A stretch of DNA of 36,067 nt, from positions 1 through 36,067 of IMG/VR virus record IMGVR_UViG_3300042484_000132, one strand, 5' to 3'. The translations under genes and the position numbers were made by a program. Source of the DNA: a virus. Positions 15,664 to 22,662 of this stretch are shown one piece after another; within the stretch, counting starts at the first letter, position 1; each line of letters starts with the position of its first letter. Below the pieces are notes generated by a model. The model was given only the letters and a program-made list of their open reading frames with translations, was not told where the DNA came from and made no database searches.

Positions 15664-17000
15664 TCGCCGCCTCGATATACACCTTCTACACTACGGACCC
15701 ATTCTGTTCCGGTCCATCTATATTGAACACCAGTATTAGTATTGGTTATGTACTCTACATCATGACTGTTTTGGCTATCAAATGACACTATCCATTGTGT
15801 TCCATCAAACTGAATAATATCGTTCGCTACAGCTACTACTGAACCCCAAACTGTACTGCCTGCTACGTTAATGTCACTACCAATATCATCGGTTAATAGA
15901 TATCTAGCTCCAGTGGTAGGAGTTAGTAAGTTACTGTCAACGGTAACGTTAATGGGATTAATAATAGCATCAACTGCTGTCAACGTGCTTACAGGCATTG
16001 TGTCTTCAATGGGTGTAAACAACAGTATCTTTGGATCAGTTGGATGGTAAGTAACTTGCCCTATCAGTTCATTGCCGGTAGGTAGTTGAAGTCTGATTTC
16101 AGTTTGACCAGTTACCAAGGTACCATAAATTTCAACTACAGACTTCCAAGTTTCTGGAGGATTAATTTTAATTAGACTACCAGCAACTTCAACTTCTTGT
16201 GGTTTGATCAATTTTAATTGATTGCCAGAATAATAAACTCCGTATTGCACAGGGGTATTGTAACGCTTGCCTATATCAACTGTTAATAAAGAATTTTCGT
16301 CAAATGCACCTTGCTCGTCATAAATGGTATTAATAATCTTTTGTATGACACCAAGCTTCTTGACTTTGGCAGGAGCACTGATCCAGATTGGCATATCAAA
16401 TGTTAATGTGGCAATATCAATTGGTTCTTCGGTCCCTGCTGGTACAGTTCTTGATGTCCAGGTCACATTTGTAAGTTGTACAAAAGTTAAACTGGTCCAA
16501 TCAATGTAATTGTCTGTGCTTTGTATTTCTAAACTTGGATTAAACAGTACAGCAATCTGTTCAATGATCTGCATTTTTTGTTCGGTATTGCTAGTCCATA
16601 TATCAAGTTTAACTGTCAGCTTATAAGGAACAGGCATTAAACGTTCAATAGTATATGCATCTCCCTGCTGAGTACCATACAAGCCAGTGGTAGGATCGTA
16701 TTCTCTTTCTCGCAAATGCATCTTGCTAACAAATGTAGGCTCTTGCGTTCGTGTTTGTTCGTAGGTCAAATCTGTGATATAAGCACTCATTGCTGGCACA
16801 GCGTTCATTACATTTTCGCTATTGCCTTTTAAGATTGTTTGTGCCTGTCTACTGGCATCACCGTAGTACACAGGAATACGTTGTAACGTGCGAGTACCGT
16901 CACGGTCCTTGCCAAATTCAACTTCAAAGTTACTTACTGCCCTGATAAACTGAACAAGGAATCTTCGTATTTGCCCGTCGTAAAAATATTGTTGTGCCAT
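15645..17000 (-). CDS. gp15: Tail sheath stabilizer and completion protein, gp15-like
   Basis: A 451-residue protein. The N-terminus 'MAQQYFYDGQIRRFLVQFIR', then 'VPVYYGDASRQA'-like text (IPVYYGDASRQAQTIL), 'PTFVSKMHLREREYD', 'YTIERLMPVPYKLTVKLDIW' and 'NPSLEIQSTDNYIDWTSLTF' are hallmarks of gp15 in marine T4-like phages. T4 gp15 (272 residues) forms a hexamer that caps the tail, stabilises the sheath and joins the tail to the neck. The extra length lies in the C-terminal third (about 300-451), with beta modules ending 'NTNTGVQYRWTGTEWVRS', an extension seen in marine relatives. It is the second gene of the minus-strand operon; the ATG overlaps the upstream TAA by one base (TAATG). Confidence 0.88.
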   Translation of the reverse strand: MAQQYFYDGQIRRFLVQFIRAVSNFEVEFGKDRDGTRTLQRIPVYYGDASRQAQTILKGNSENVMNAVPAMSAYITDLTYEQTRTQEPTFVSKMHLREREYDPTTGLYGTQQGDAYTIERLMPVPYKLTVKLDIWTSNTEQKMQIIEQIAVLFNPSLEIQSTDNYIDWTSLTFVQLTNVTWTSRTVPAGTEEPIDIATLTFDMPIWISAPAKVKKLGVIQKIINTIYDEQGAFDENSLLTVDIGKRYNTPVQYGVYYSGNQLKLIKPQEVEVAGSLIKINPPETWKSVVEIYGTLVTGQTEIRLQLPTGNELIGQVTYHPTDPKILLFTPIEDTMPVSTLTAVDAIINPINVTVDSNLLTPTTGARYLLTDDIGSDINVAGSTVWGSVVAVANDIIQFDGTQWIVSFDSQNSHDVEYITNTNTGVQYRWTGTEWVRSVEGVYRGGEWSIVI

Positions 17001-18382
17001 TAATTATCCGCCTGAGGCTTTAATGCCTTGCTTAAACTTTGTCTAACTGTGACATTACCGGAGTTGTTTGTATATGTTTCTGTATTATTAACAAAGCTAC
17101 TACGCTGTGTTTGATTTTCCGATCCTGGTGTCAGGTTAGTTCTTACGTTATCTTCCATCTTAATCCAACGACGGCCGTCGTATCTAAATAATCTATTTGG
17201 TAAGTAATCTGTTCTTAGTGCGTAGTCGCCTACTAACGGGCCAGTTGGGAAAGCAATACCGACAGTAACTGGTAATCCATTTGGAGTTAACCCGTCACCA
17301 GTTAAGTATCCTTCCACTGAGCTGTCAGGTGTTACCAGTCCAGCTGAAGAATAAATGCTTCCTGAATCTGCTGTTACGTTACCCGAATCGGCAGTAATAC
17401 CAACAGGATCGCCAACACCACCAGTTGGCTCCAATGGTTTAATATAAATGTGTGAAGTATCATAGCCCGAATACGGAACATTAAACTCTGCTTCTTTAAT
17501 TATAGCATCGTTGATCGCTTGATACTTGTTAATAATACTGCTAACAGATCCTAAAGTTACGTTACCGCCAGTGTTATCTAGTTCATTATCTAAGGTAATT
17601 TGATTTAGTATATCTTTGTATTCTTGACTGTCTGTTAACGGATTGATCTTACAACGCCATAGGTGTGGCCACCAACTAGCTGAATAACCTTCTGCTGCAT
17701 TTTGGCAATCGCTGACAACATAATAACGTTTTAATGCGACTGGCAAAGTGTCGTCTAATGGATTGTAGTCTTTAAGGTGAACAAGTTCGATCACATCACC
17801 GGACATTAATTTACGCCCTAGTGTCTCTATCATGTCGTTGATATGAAACACCATAAACAGTGTACCAGTTTGTAAGAACATACCAAACTGACTCAAATCA
17901 AATGTTACATCTTGTACTTGATAAATTCCACGCAATGAATATACGCTGGTATCGTATTTTCTATCTCTATTTTCCAGGAAAAATAGATCCTGGATGTTCA
18001 TTGCACTTTGGTTAATGTAACTTGGCCTACTTGCTTCTGTATAAAACTTAACAGTAGAGCCCGACGATCTCGCTGAAGTTGTACTAGCACTTAAAGTGAT
18101 TGTAGTGGCTGTTTTTGCGGAAACAGTTGCGCCTGTGGGAATTCCTGTACCAACTACATACATGCCTAAATCAATATCAGACGTACTTGCAAATGTTAAT
18201 GTTACGCCAGCGGCACCTTGGGCAGCACTGGTAGTTTTAACTAAATTCTGCTCATTTACGCCAAGATATTTGTGGATATAAATTCCAGTACCGCCAACAG
18301 TAAACATCTCGCTCATGCGACGATCCATGAACTTATAATCGTTGCTGTGTTTTCCGTCTTTCCAAAGTGATAATCTTGGCAC
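17000..18382 (-). CDS. Neck/tail structural protein upstream of gp15
   Basis: A 460-residue protein from a GTG at 18382. The frame stays open up to a TTG at 18460, but the GTG has a strong site (GAGGA, 7 bases upstream), and the TTG would place the late promoter box inside the gene. 'DYKFMDRRMSEMFTVGGTGI', 'DLFFLENRDRKYDTSVYSLRG', here shortened, and 'DLSQFGMFLQTGTLFMVFHI' are features I recall from conserved structural proteins of marine T4-like phages. A beta insertion (about residues 48-105: 'GAAGVTLTFAST ... IPTGATVSAKT') interrupts the N-terminal half. Lying directly before gp15, it occupies the place of T4 gene 14 (neck), but sequence resemblance to T4 gp14 is not evident. I therefore call it a virion structural protein and leave the T4 number open. 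Confidence 0.75.
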   Translation of the reverse strand: MPRLSLWKDGKHSNDYKFMDRRMSEMFTVGGTGIYIHKYLGVNEQNLVKTTSAAQGAAGVTLTFASTSDIDLGMYVVGTGIPTGATVSAKTATTITLSASTTSARSSGSTVKFYTEASRPSYINQSAMNIQDLFFLENRDRKYDTSVYSLRGIYQVQDVTFDLSQFGMFLQTGTLFMVFHINDMIETLGRKLMSGDVIELVHLKDYNPLDDTLPVALKRYYVVSDCQNAAEGYSASWWPHLWRCKINPLTDSQEYKDILNQITLDNELDNTGGNVTLGSVSSIINKYQAINDAIIKEAEFNVPYSGYDTSHIYIKPLEPTGGVGDPVGITADSGNVTADSGSIYSSAGLVTPDSSVEGYLTGDGLTPNGLPVTVGIAFPTGPLVGDYALRTDYLPNRLFRYDGRRWIKMEDNVRTNLTPGSENQTQRSSFVNNTETYTNNSGNVTVRQSLSKALKPQADN

Positions 18383-18402
18383 AATAAAATCCTCGTATCT
18401 AG

Positions 18403-18410
18403 TATTTAGT
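18403..18410 (-). promoter_or_regulatory. Late promoter box for the minus-strand operon (ACTAAATA)
   Basis: On the minus strand ACTAAATA precedes the GTG at 18382, with the GAGGA site between them. It retains the TAAATA core. It directly abuts the -35 element of the divergent sigma70 promoter at 18411. Confidence 0.55.
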
Positions 18411-18439
18411 TTGACAGTAAATACCAAAAATAGTATAAT
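18411..18439 (+). promoter_or_regulatory. Perfect sigma70 promoter (TTGACA-N17-TATAAT)
   Basis: TTGACA at 18411-18416 and TATAAT at 18434-18439 are exact consensus with the optimal 17-bp spacing. The expected start point is around 18446-18447, at the start codon of the following gene. It should be read by host RNA polymerase early in infection. Confidence 0.85.
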
Positions 18440-18446
18440 TATGGTT

Positions 18447-18728
18447 ATGCGTGAATTCAATTCTTTAAACGACTGGGCGTTGCTAGATCAGCAACTACGC
18501 CGTAATGTGCGGGAGTTGTATAATGTACAACATCGTCGCCAGTTGCTCAAAATGCACGACAATCTTTATAATAGTGTAACAGAGCTAAGTAAATCAGAAA
18601 TTGATGCCCGCAGAACGGGAAATTTTACACAATATTCTGAGAAGTTAGCTAAATGTAAACAAGAGTTAACAGATTTGCAACAATGGCTCGTATTTGCAAC
18701 ACTACTTGACACAAAACCCGAAGAGTAG
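18447..18728 (+). CDS. Small charged protein, sigma70-driven, unknown function
   Basis: A 93-residue protein read from ATG 18447 (MREFNSLNDWALLDQQ...). The frame is open further upstream, but that part would overlap the promoter and the opposing operon. ATG 18441 is two codons earlier and also possible. The protein is helical, highly charged and lacks hydrophobic segments; 'RRNVRELYNVQHRRQLLKMH' and 'YSEKLAKCKQELTDLQQWL' look like coiled coil. I recognise no family. With the -10 box ending at 18439, transcription should begin at or next to the start codon, so the mRNA may be leaderless. The promoter for the next gene is inside its last codons. Confidence 0.65.
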   Translation: MREFNSLNDWALLDQQLRRNVRELYNVQHRRQLLKMHDNLYNSVTELSKSEIDARRTGNFTQYSEKLAKCKQELTDLQQWLVFATLLDTKPEE

Positions 18729-18734
18729 TATAAT
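18706..18734 (+). promoter_or_regulatory. Perfect sigma70 promoter for the 396-aa gene
   Basis: TTGACA (18706-18711), 17-bp spacer and TATAAT (18729-18734) exactly match consensus. The -35 is inside the preceding gene and the -10 follows its stop. The next ATG (18764) has AAGGAG in front of it, giving a leader of about 20 bases. Confidence 0.88.
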
Positions 18735-18763
18735 GTTATATTCTAAGTAACAAGGAGCAAAAA

Positions 18764-19954
18764 ATGGCACTAGCACAAAGCATTAAAGCACCTAAAAAAG
18801 TACCCGCTAAAAAACGAGATCCCATGTTCTCTGATGAGAAGTACACCGGGAGTGAACCAGTATGGGATACGGAACGTGCAACAGCGATGAGCCAGGACGA
18901 ATTTGATCACTTCTTGCGTAAAAGTTTTTCGTATTACAATTATTACTACAGCCAAAAAGACCTAAAAAAGCATCTGGTTAAATGGATGCAGGATAACAAA
19001 TACACAAAACAGCAAGTCAGTGCATTTATTCGCAGTCCAGATCGCGCAGTCCCAATGACAGCATACGGCTTGCTTATGGCAAATCGTCAAGGCATGCCGC
19101 TACGTGAAAAAGAACTTGGCTATCTTCGAGAGCGTATTGAAATAGCATTGCTACAAGACGACGGAGATGTAGTAGAAAGTTCAACTGGCGCACCAATGCC
19201 AGCAGCTGAAAAAGCCACAGTACGAGCACCCACTATCCAGGATCGACTTAACGAAAAAACAAGTGAGCACTTGGCACACTTTGAAGGCTTGTATGACGAA
19301 GTTGTATTAGGCGGGACTGTTGATCCAAAGGCATTTGATTACTTGACTGCTAATACCGTACCGCAAAGTCAGATTAACAAATTTGTAGAACTGTTTGGTG
19401 CCCGTAAAGCAGAACTAGGCGCAGCACAAGGCAAACTGTTCGAAGATTATGTTGAATCTTATAAACATTTCAAAGCGGCAGACTATAAACGTCACTATGC
19501 GTTTTTGGATGCTGTACTGGATGCACTAGAACAGTATCGCGGAGTCAAGAAAGCAACTAAAAAATTACGTGTGAAACGTGCGCCTAACAAAGAAAAACTT
19601 GTTGGCAAGCTCAAATACATGCGTGAAGAAAAGACGCTGAAGTTAGTAAGCATTAACCCTGTGGACATTATTGGCGCACAGGAAGTCTGGTGTTATAACA
19701 CCAAGACACGCAAGCTCTACAAATACATTGCTGACAGTTTGACTGGTCCGTTGGGTATTAAAGGCACCAGTTTAACTGGATTTGATCTAGCAAAATCCGT
19801 GGGCAAGACGCTACGCAAGCCCGACGAAAAGCTAAAAGAGTTTGCAAAAGCTACCAAGATACAGCTACGCAAGTTCTTAGAAGATATTAAAGCAACAGAA
19901 ACAATTGGTAACGGGCGTATCAATGCTGATATGATTCTCCTAAAAGTTCAATAA
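18764..19954 (+). CDS. Conserved protein of unknown function, early-type promoter
   Basis: A 396-residue basic protein with a strong AAGGAG site. The N-terminus is Lys/Pro-rich (APKKVPAKKRDPMFSDEKYT). About residues 45-75 are aromatic-rich ('SFSYYNYYYSQKDLKKHLVKW'-like). About 260-290 are very basic (KKATKKLRVKRAPNKEK), and the C-terminus is a Lys-rich helical segment. The Lys-rich patches would suit nucleic-acid binding, but no known motif is seen. I believe related proteins occur in marine T4-like phages as hypotheticals. An exact consensus sigma70 promoter implies expression before the late structural genes around it, so a non-structural, host-takeover or DNA-handling role is more likely than a virion part. 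This is inference from position and promoter only. Confidence 0.7.
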   Translation: MALAQSIKAPKKVPAKKRDPMFSDEKYTGSEPVWDTERATAMSQDEFDHFLRKSFSYYNYYYSQKDLKKHLVKWMQDNKYTKQQVSAFIRSPDRAVPMTAYGLLMANRQGMPLREKELGYLRERIEIALLQDDGDVVESSTGAPMPAAEKATVRAPTIQDRLNEKTSEHLAHFEGLYDEVVLGGTVDPKAFDYLTANTVPQSQINKFVELFGARKAELGAAQGKLFEDYVESYKHFKAADYKRHYAFLDAVLDALEQYRGVKKATKKLRVKRAPNKEKLVGKLKYMREEKTLKLVSINPVDIIGAQEVWCYNTKTRKLYKYIADSLTGPLGIKGTSLTGFDLAKSVGKTLRKPDEKLKEFAKATKIQLRKFLEDIKATETIGNGRINADMILLKVQ

Positions 19955-19957
19955 ATA
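19950..19957 (+). promoter_or_regulatory. T4-type late promoter box (AATAAATA)
   Basis: AATAAATA overlaps the stop of the preceding gene and lies 22 bases before the gp13-like ATG at 19980. An AGGAA-type ribosome-binding site (ATAGGAAG) follows. It marks a switch from sigma70-driven to late transcription. Confidence 0.65.
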
Positions 19958-19979
19958 TAAGGAACAATAGGAAGTATAA

Positions 19980-21170
19980 ATGTCCAATCCGTATACAGGT
20001 AATGTAACACTAGATTCTAATTTAAATACTAGTCTAAGTCTAAAAACGAAAAGCTTGTTTTCTGGCAATACTGGTGCCGGCGCCGGCCCAATTGCATTTG
20101 ATGATAATTTAGTAACCTATGGGGAATCAGAACTAACACTAAATGCAAAACGCAAGGAGATAATCGACTATATCAGATTACGTTTAGGCGACGGCATTGT
20201 TGATGTTGAGCTAGACAAAGAACATTATGATCTGGCCATCAATCAGGCGCTAATTAAATATCGTCAACGTGCTCAAAATGCAGAAGAAGAAAGCTATGCA
20301 TTTTTAGAATTGCAACCTGAAGTGCAAGAGTATATATTACCACGAGAAACAATGACAATTCGTGCAGTGTATCGTCGTGGTATTGGTAGTGTTACAGGAA
20401 CCACAGCAAGCCAGTTTGAACCGTTTGCAAGTGGCTATTTGAACACATATATGCTAGCAGCAGGTAGAGTGGGTGGCTTGTTAAGTTATGAACTTTTTAC
20501 AGGTTATCAAGAAGTAACCATGCGTATGTTTGGTGGGTACATGAACTTTACATGGAATCCTACAACCAAAAAAATTACATTGATACGAAAAATGCCGCAA
20601 ACCGGCTACAGTTATCATCGCATGACTTCATTGACATCAAACGGACTTAGTATTGGATCAACTATTACTATCGAAGTAGAAGATTCTTGGAATGATCTCA
20701 GTGTTGGTGATATTATTGCTATAAGAGACTGTAAGATCGGCGGATATGATGGAAACTATTATGTGCTAACGGTATCTGACAATTTAAAAACAGTAACAGT
20801 ATCGGCAGTTAATCCACTAGTGGCAACAAGTGTAACCGGAAACGATTTACGTTTAACCAAAGTGTATGGGAATGTAACTGATGCAGTAAAAGAAACTGTT
20901 TTGCTTTGGGTTTACAATACCAAACCAGACATTATGTTGTTTAATGATGTGCATGCATTTCCGTGGTTACAGGATTATGCATACAGTTTTGCCAAGCGAA
21001 TAGTTGGTGAAGCCAGAGAAAAGTTTGCAAGCATTGCCGGACCACAAGGTGGTACACAACTTAATGGTGCAAGTTTAAAAGCAGAAGCAGCAACAGAAAT
21101 GGTCGAACTAGAACAACAATTAAAAGATTATGTTGATGGGTCGCAACCGTTAACTTGGGTTATTGGATAA
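19980..21170 (+). CDS. gp13: Neck protein, gp13-like
   Basis: A 396-residue protein. 'KEIIDYIRLRLGDGIVDVEL' (about 55-74), 'YDLAINQALIKYRQRAQNA' (about 82-100), 'EESYAFLELQPEVQEYILP' (about 102-120) and 'ETMTIRAVYRRGIG' match the gp13 family of marine T4-like phages. T4 gp13 (309 residues) joins gp14 to form the neck that closes the filled head and receives the tail. A beta insertion at about 220-300 (GSTITIEVEDSWNDLSVGD) adds length. The C-terminal helix (EAATEMVELEQQLKDY) is typical. A late box and a good ribosome-binding site support late expression. It is on the opposite strand from the gp15 operon, unlike T4, where genes 13-14-15 run together. Confidence 0.8.
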   Translation: MSNPYTGNVTLDSNLNTSLSLKTKSLFSGNTGAGAGPIAFDDNLVTYGESELTLNAKRKEIIDYIRLRLGDGIVDVELDKEHYDLAINQALIKYRQRAQNAEEESYAFLELQPEVQEYILPRETMTIRAVYRRGIGSVTGTTASQFEPFASGYLNTYMLAAGRVGGLLSYELFTGYQEVTMRMFGGYMNFTWNPTTKKITLIRKMPQTGYSYHRMTSLTSNGLSIGSTITIEVEDSWNDLSVGDIIAIRDCKIGGYDGNYYVLTVSDNLKTVTVSAVNPLVATSVTGNDLRLTKVYGNVTDAVKETVLLWVYNTKPDIMLFNDVHAFPWLQDYAYSFAKRIVGEAREKFASIAGPQGGTQLNGASLKAEAATEMVELEQQLKDYVDGSQPLTWVIG

Positions 21171-21550
21171 TGAAGATCAAAGACATCGTTACAGAAGAAA
21201 ACAGTAAAGGCAAATTATCAAAACGCCAGCAGCAACCAACCCGCGGACTAAACAAATTTAGTGATGGTGATCATTGGAACAGTGATTATACACTATATCG
21301 CTTAGGCCTGGCTGTAGCAGAAACAGATGGGAAAACAGTACCAAAAACAGATAAAGAATCCTGGGTGGGCAAATGGAAAATAACAGCACCTTATAGCCAA
21401 GTGGACCAAGATATGTTAGAAAAAGCATATCAAGCAGTTGGTGCTAGTTATAAAGATATCAATAAAGGCGACATGCGTAGCCAAGAGTTGAAGAGCACAA
21501 ACAAAACTAGTCCGGTTGCTGCAAGGAAAAAGAACAAATACGGGGTTTGA
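21170..21550 (+). CDS. Small conserved protein downstream of gp13
   Basis: A 126-residue protein. The ATG at 21170 overlaps the gp13 stop (TAATG) and is preferred to the upstream in-frame ATG at 21155, which lies inside gp13. It begins 'MKIKDIVTEENSKGKLSKRQ', followed by 'TRGLNKFSDGDHWNSDYTLY' (about 25-44), 'ESWVGKWKITAPYS', 'KAYQAVGASYKDINKGDMRS' and a basic C-terminus. I recognise it as a conserved hypothetical of marine T4-like phages, always small and soluble; function unknown. The opening 'MKIKDIVTE' resembles the short N-terminal peptides of the internal head candidates downstream (29935-36067). Co-translation with gp13 suggests a head or neck role. Confidence 0.65.
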   Translation: MKIKDIVTEENSKGKLSKRQQQPTRGLNKFSDGDHWNSDYTLYRLGLAVAETDGKTVPKTDKESWVGKWKITAPYSQVDQDMLEKAYQAVGASYKDINKGDMRSQELKSTNKTSPVAARKKNKYGV

Positions 21551-21575
21551 CATTTTGTAACAAATATATTAAAAT
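21547..21575 (+). promoter_or_regulatory. Sigma70 promoter overlapping a terminator
   Basis: TTGACA at 21547-21552, 17-bp spacer, TAAAAT at 21570-21575 (one base from consensus). The -35 overlaps the stop codon of the upstream gene and the -10 lies in the left arm of the hairpin at 21571-21595. Transcription should start near 21582, inside the hairpin loop. Confidence 0.75.
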
Positions 21576-21597
21576 GCTCCTATAAGGGGCATTTTTT
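21571..21597 (+). terminator. Terminator hairpin whose right arm holds the ribosome-binding site
   Basis: AAAATGCTCC (21571-21580) pairs with GGGGCATTTT (21586-21595) over a TATAA loop, one T-G wobble, followed by T to 21597. The core GC stem plus six T residues is terminator-like. AAGGGG in the right arm is also the only ribosome-binding site for the ATG at 21598. Confidence 0.75.
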
Positions 21598-22257
21598 ATG
21601 ATTATAGGAATCACAGGCTTTATTGGCAGCGGCAAAGACACCGCAGCAAACTATCTTGTGGCACAACACGGATTTAGGCGTGATAGCTTTGCTGGCGCAC
21701 TTAAAGATGCAGTGGCTCAGATATTTGGGTGGGATCGCGAGCTACTGGAAGGACTTACACCTGAAGCCCGCGAATGGCGTGAGCAAGTGGATCCATGGTG
21801 GGCAAAACGTTTAGATATGCCCCGCTTAACTCCAAGATATATGCTACAACTTTGGGGCACAGAAGTATGTAGACAAGGATTCCACGACGATATTTGGATT
21901 GCTAGCATGGAAAATAGACTACGCAAAACAGTAGACGATATTGTTATCAGTGATGTTAGGTTCCCCAATGAAATAGCAGCAATACGTAGAGCAGGTGGTG
22001 TATGTGTTTGGGTACAGCGCGGAGAACTTCCTGAGTGGTATGAGTGTGCTTATACAGAAAATACTACTCCAGATGACCGCCAATGGTTACTGGAAGATGC
22101 ACATCAGCTTATGCCCCAACGATATCCAACAGTGCATCAATCAGAATGGGCGTGGATTGGACAAATGTTTAATTATACTGTTGACAACAATAAAACTGTA
22201 GAGCATTTATACGATCAAATTAAAAATCTGCTACCAGCGGACTTTCACGCCAAGTAG
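21598..22257 (+). CDS. Deoxynucleoside monophosphate kinase (T4 gp1-like)
   Basis: A 219-residue P-loop kinase. Walker A is at residues 7-15 (GFIGSGKDT), and 'RDSFAGALKDAV' and 'DVRFPNEIAAIRRAGG' follow the T4 gene 1 dNMP kinase pattern. The family phosphorylates dNMPs to dNDPs with ATP to supply phage DNA synthesis. The length is close to the T4 enzyme (241 residues). Expression appears to be from its own sigma70 promoter immediately upstream, consistent with an early nucleotide-metabolism gene placed among late genes. The ribosome-binding site lies within a hairpin that transcripts from upstream genes would form but transcripts from the local promoter would not. It overlaps the convergent HNH gene by 38 bases. 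Confidence 0.88.
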   Translation: MIIGITGFIGSGKDTAANYLVAQHGFRRDSFAGALKDAVAQIFGWDRELLEGLTPEAREWREQVDPWWAKRLDMPRLTPRYMLQLWGTEVCRQGFHDDIWIASMENRLRKTVDDIVISDVRFPNEIAAIRRAGGVCVWVQRGELPEWYECAYTENTTPDDRQWLLEDAHQLMPQRYPTVHQSEWAWIGQMFNYTVDNNKTVEHLYDQIKNLLPADFHAK

Positions 22258-22564
22258 TTTTTCCGGTGTTTAATTCTATTCTGCAGTTTGCACAAACAGA
22301 CCTAAGATTTTGCCAATCGTTATTTTTTAAGTTTCCGTCAATATGAAACACAAATAGCTGATTGATTAGTTTTCCCTTGAAGTTACAACGCTCGCAGGTT
22401 GCTTTTTTCTTATACCCTGCTTTTACCCATCCGGGTATTGTCCTTACTTTCTTTCCTTTCCGAATACAGCCGGCGCACATGCGCCTATATCGTATTTTGT
22501 CGCCTGAGTGATAGTTTATAGCAGCAGGATTACCGTTACATGCGGTGCAAAGTGGCCTAGTCAT
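22220..22564 (-). CDS. HNH endonuclease with zinc-binding CxxC pairs
   Basis: A 114-residue protein on the minus strand from ATG 22564; the frame is open to 22669, but that part would cross two promoters and the gp18 start. Four CxxC pairs occur at about C6-C9, C30-C33, C57-C60 and C91-C94. The HNH core is 'HIDGNLKNNDWQNL' (H74, N82, N86), followed by CANC, as in phage HNH enzymes. This family cuts DNA at specific sites and often acts as free-standing homing endonucleases. It is inserted antisense between the dNMP kinase and sheath genes, as expected of a selfish element; a target in a neighbouring gene of related phages is inference. A late box (TATAAATA) sits six bases before the ATG, and no clear ribosome-binding site was seen. 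Confidence 0.82.
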   Translation of the reverse strand: MTRPLCTACNGNPAAINYHSGDKIRYRRMCAGCIRKGKKVRTIPGWVKAGYKKKATCERCNFKGKLINQLFVFHIDGNLKNNDWQNLRSVCANCRIELNTGKTTWRESPLVADF

Positions 22565-22569
22565 AGTAT

Positions 22570-22577
22570 TATTTATA
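22570..22577 (-). promoter_or_regulatory. Exact late promoter box for the HNH gene
   Basis: The minus strand reads TATAAATA exactly. The box is only six bases from the ATG at 22564, so transcripts would have almost no leader. Confidence 0.6.
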
Positions 22578-22583
22578 ACGAAA

Positions 22584-22595
22584 CCTTTCGAAAGG
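22584..22595. promoter_or_regulatory. 12-bp perfect palindrome between divergent late promoters
   Basis: CCTTTCGAAAGG is a perfect inverted repeat lying between the minus-strand late box (22570-22577) and the plus-strand box (22627-22634). It could be an operator or simply a small hairpin; nothing else in the 98-base gap explains it. Confidence 0.35.
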
Positions 22596-22626
22596 CACCT
22601 GTAACCACTAAAAATGTAAACCCTTT

Positions 22627-22634
22627 TATAAATA
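22627..22634 (+). promoter_or_regulatory. Exact late promoter box for the sheath gene
   Basis: TATAAATA exactly matches the T4 late consensus, 28 bases before the gp18 ATG, with AAGGA between. A strong late promoter suits a protein needed in large amounts. Confidence 0.85.
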
Positions 22635-22662
22635 CTAGAAATGTTTATAAAAGGATAAAAAC

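Noticed and set aside
18342-18446. An N-terminal extension of the 93-aa protein from 18342
   Set aside because: It would lie across the sigma70 promoter, the late box and the start of the minus-strand operon; the promoter position supports a start at 18441-18447.
18383-18460. TTG start at 18460 for the minus-strand structural protein
   Set aside because: No ribosome-binding site, and it would make the late box coding; GTG 18382 has GAGGA at proper spacing.
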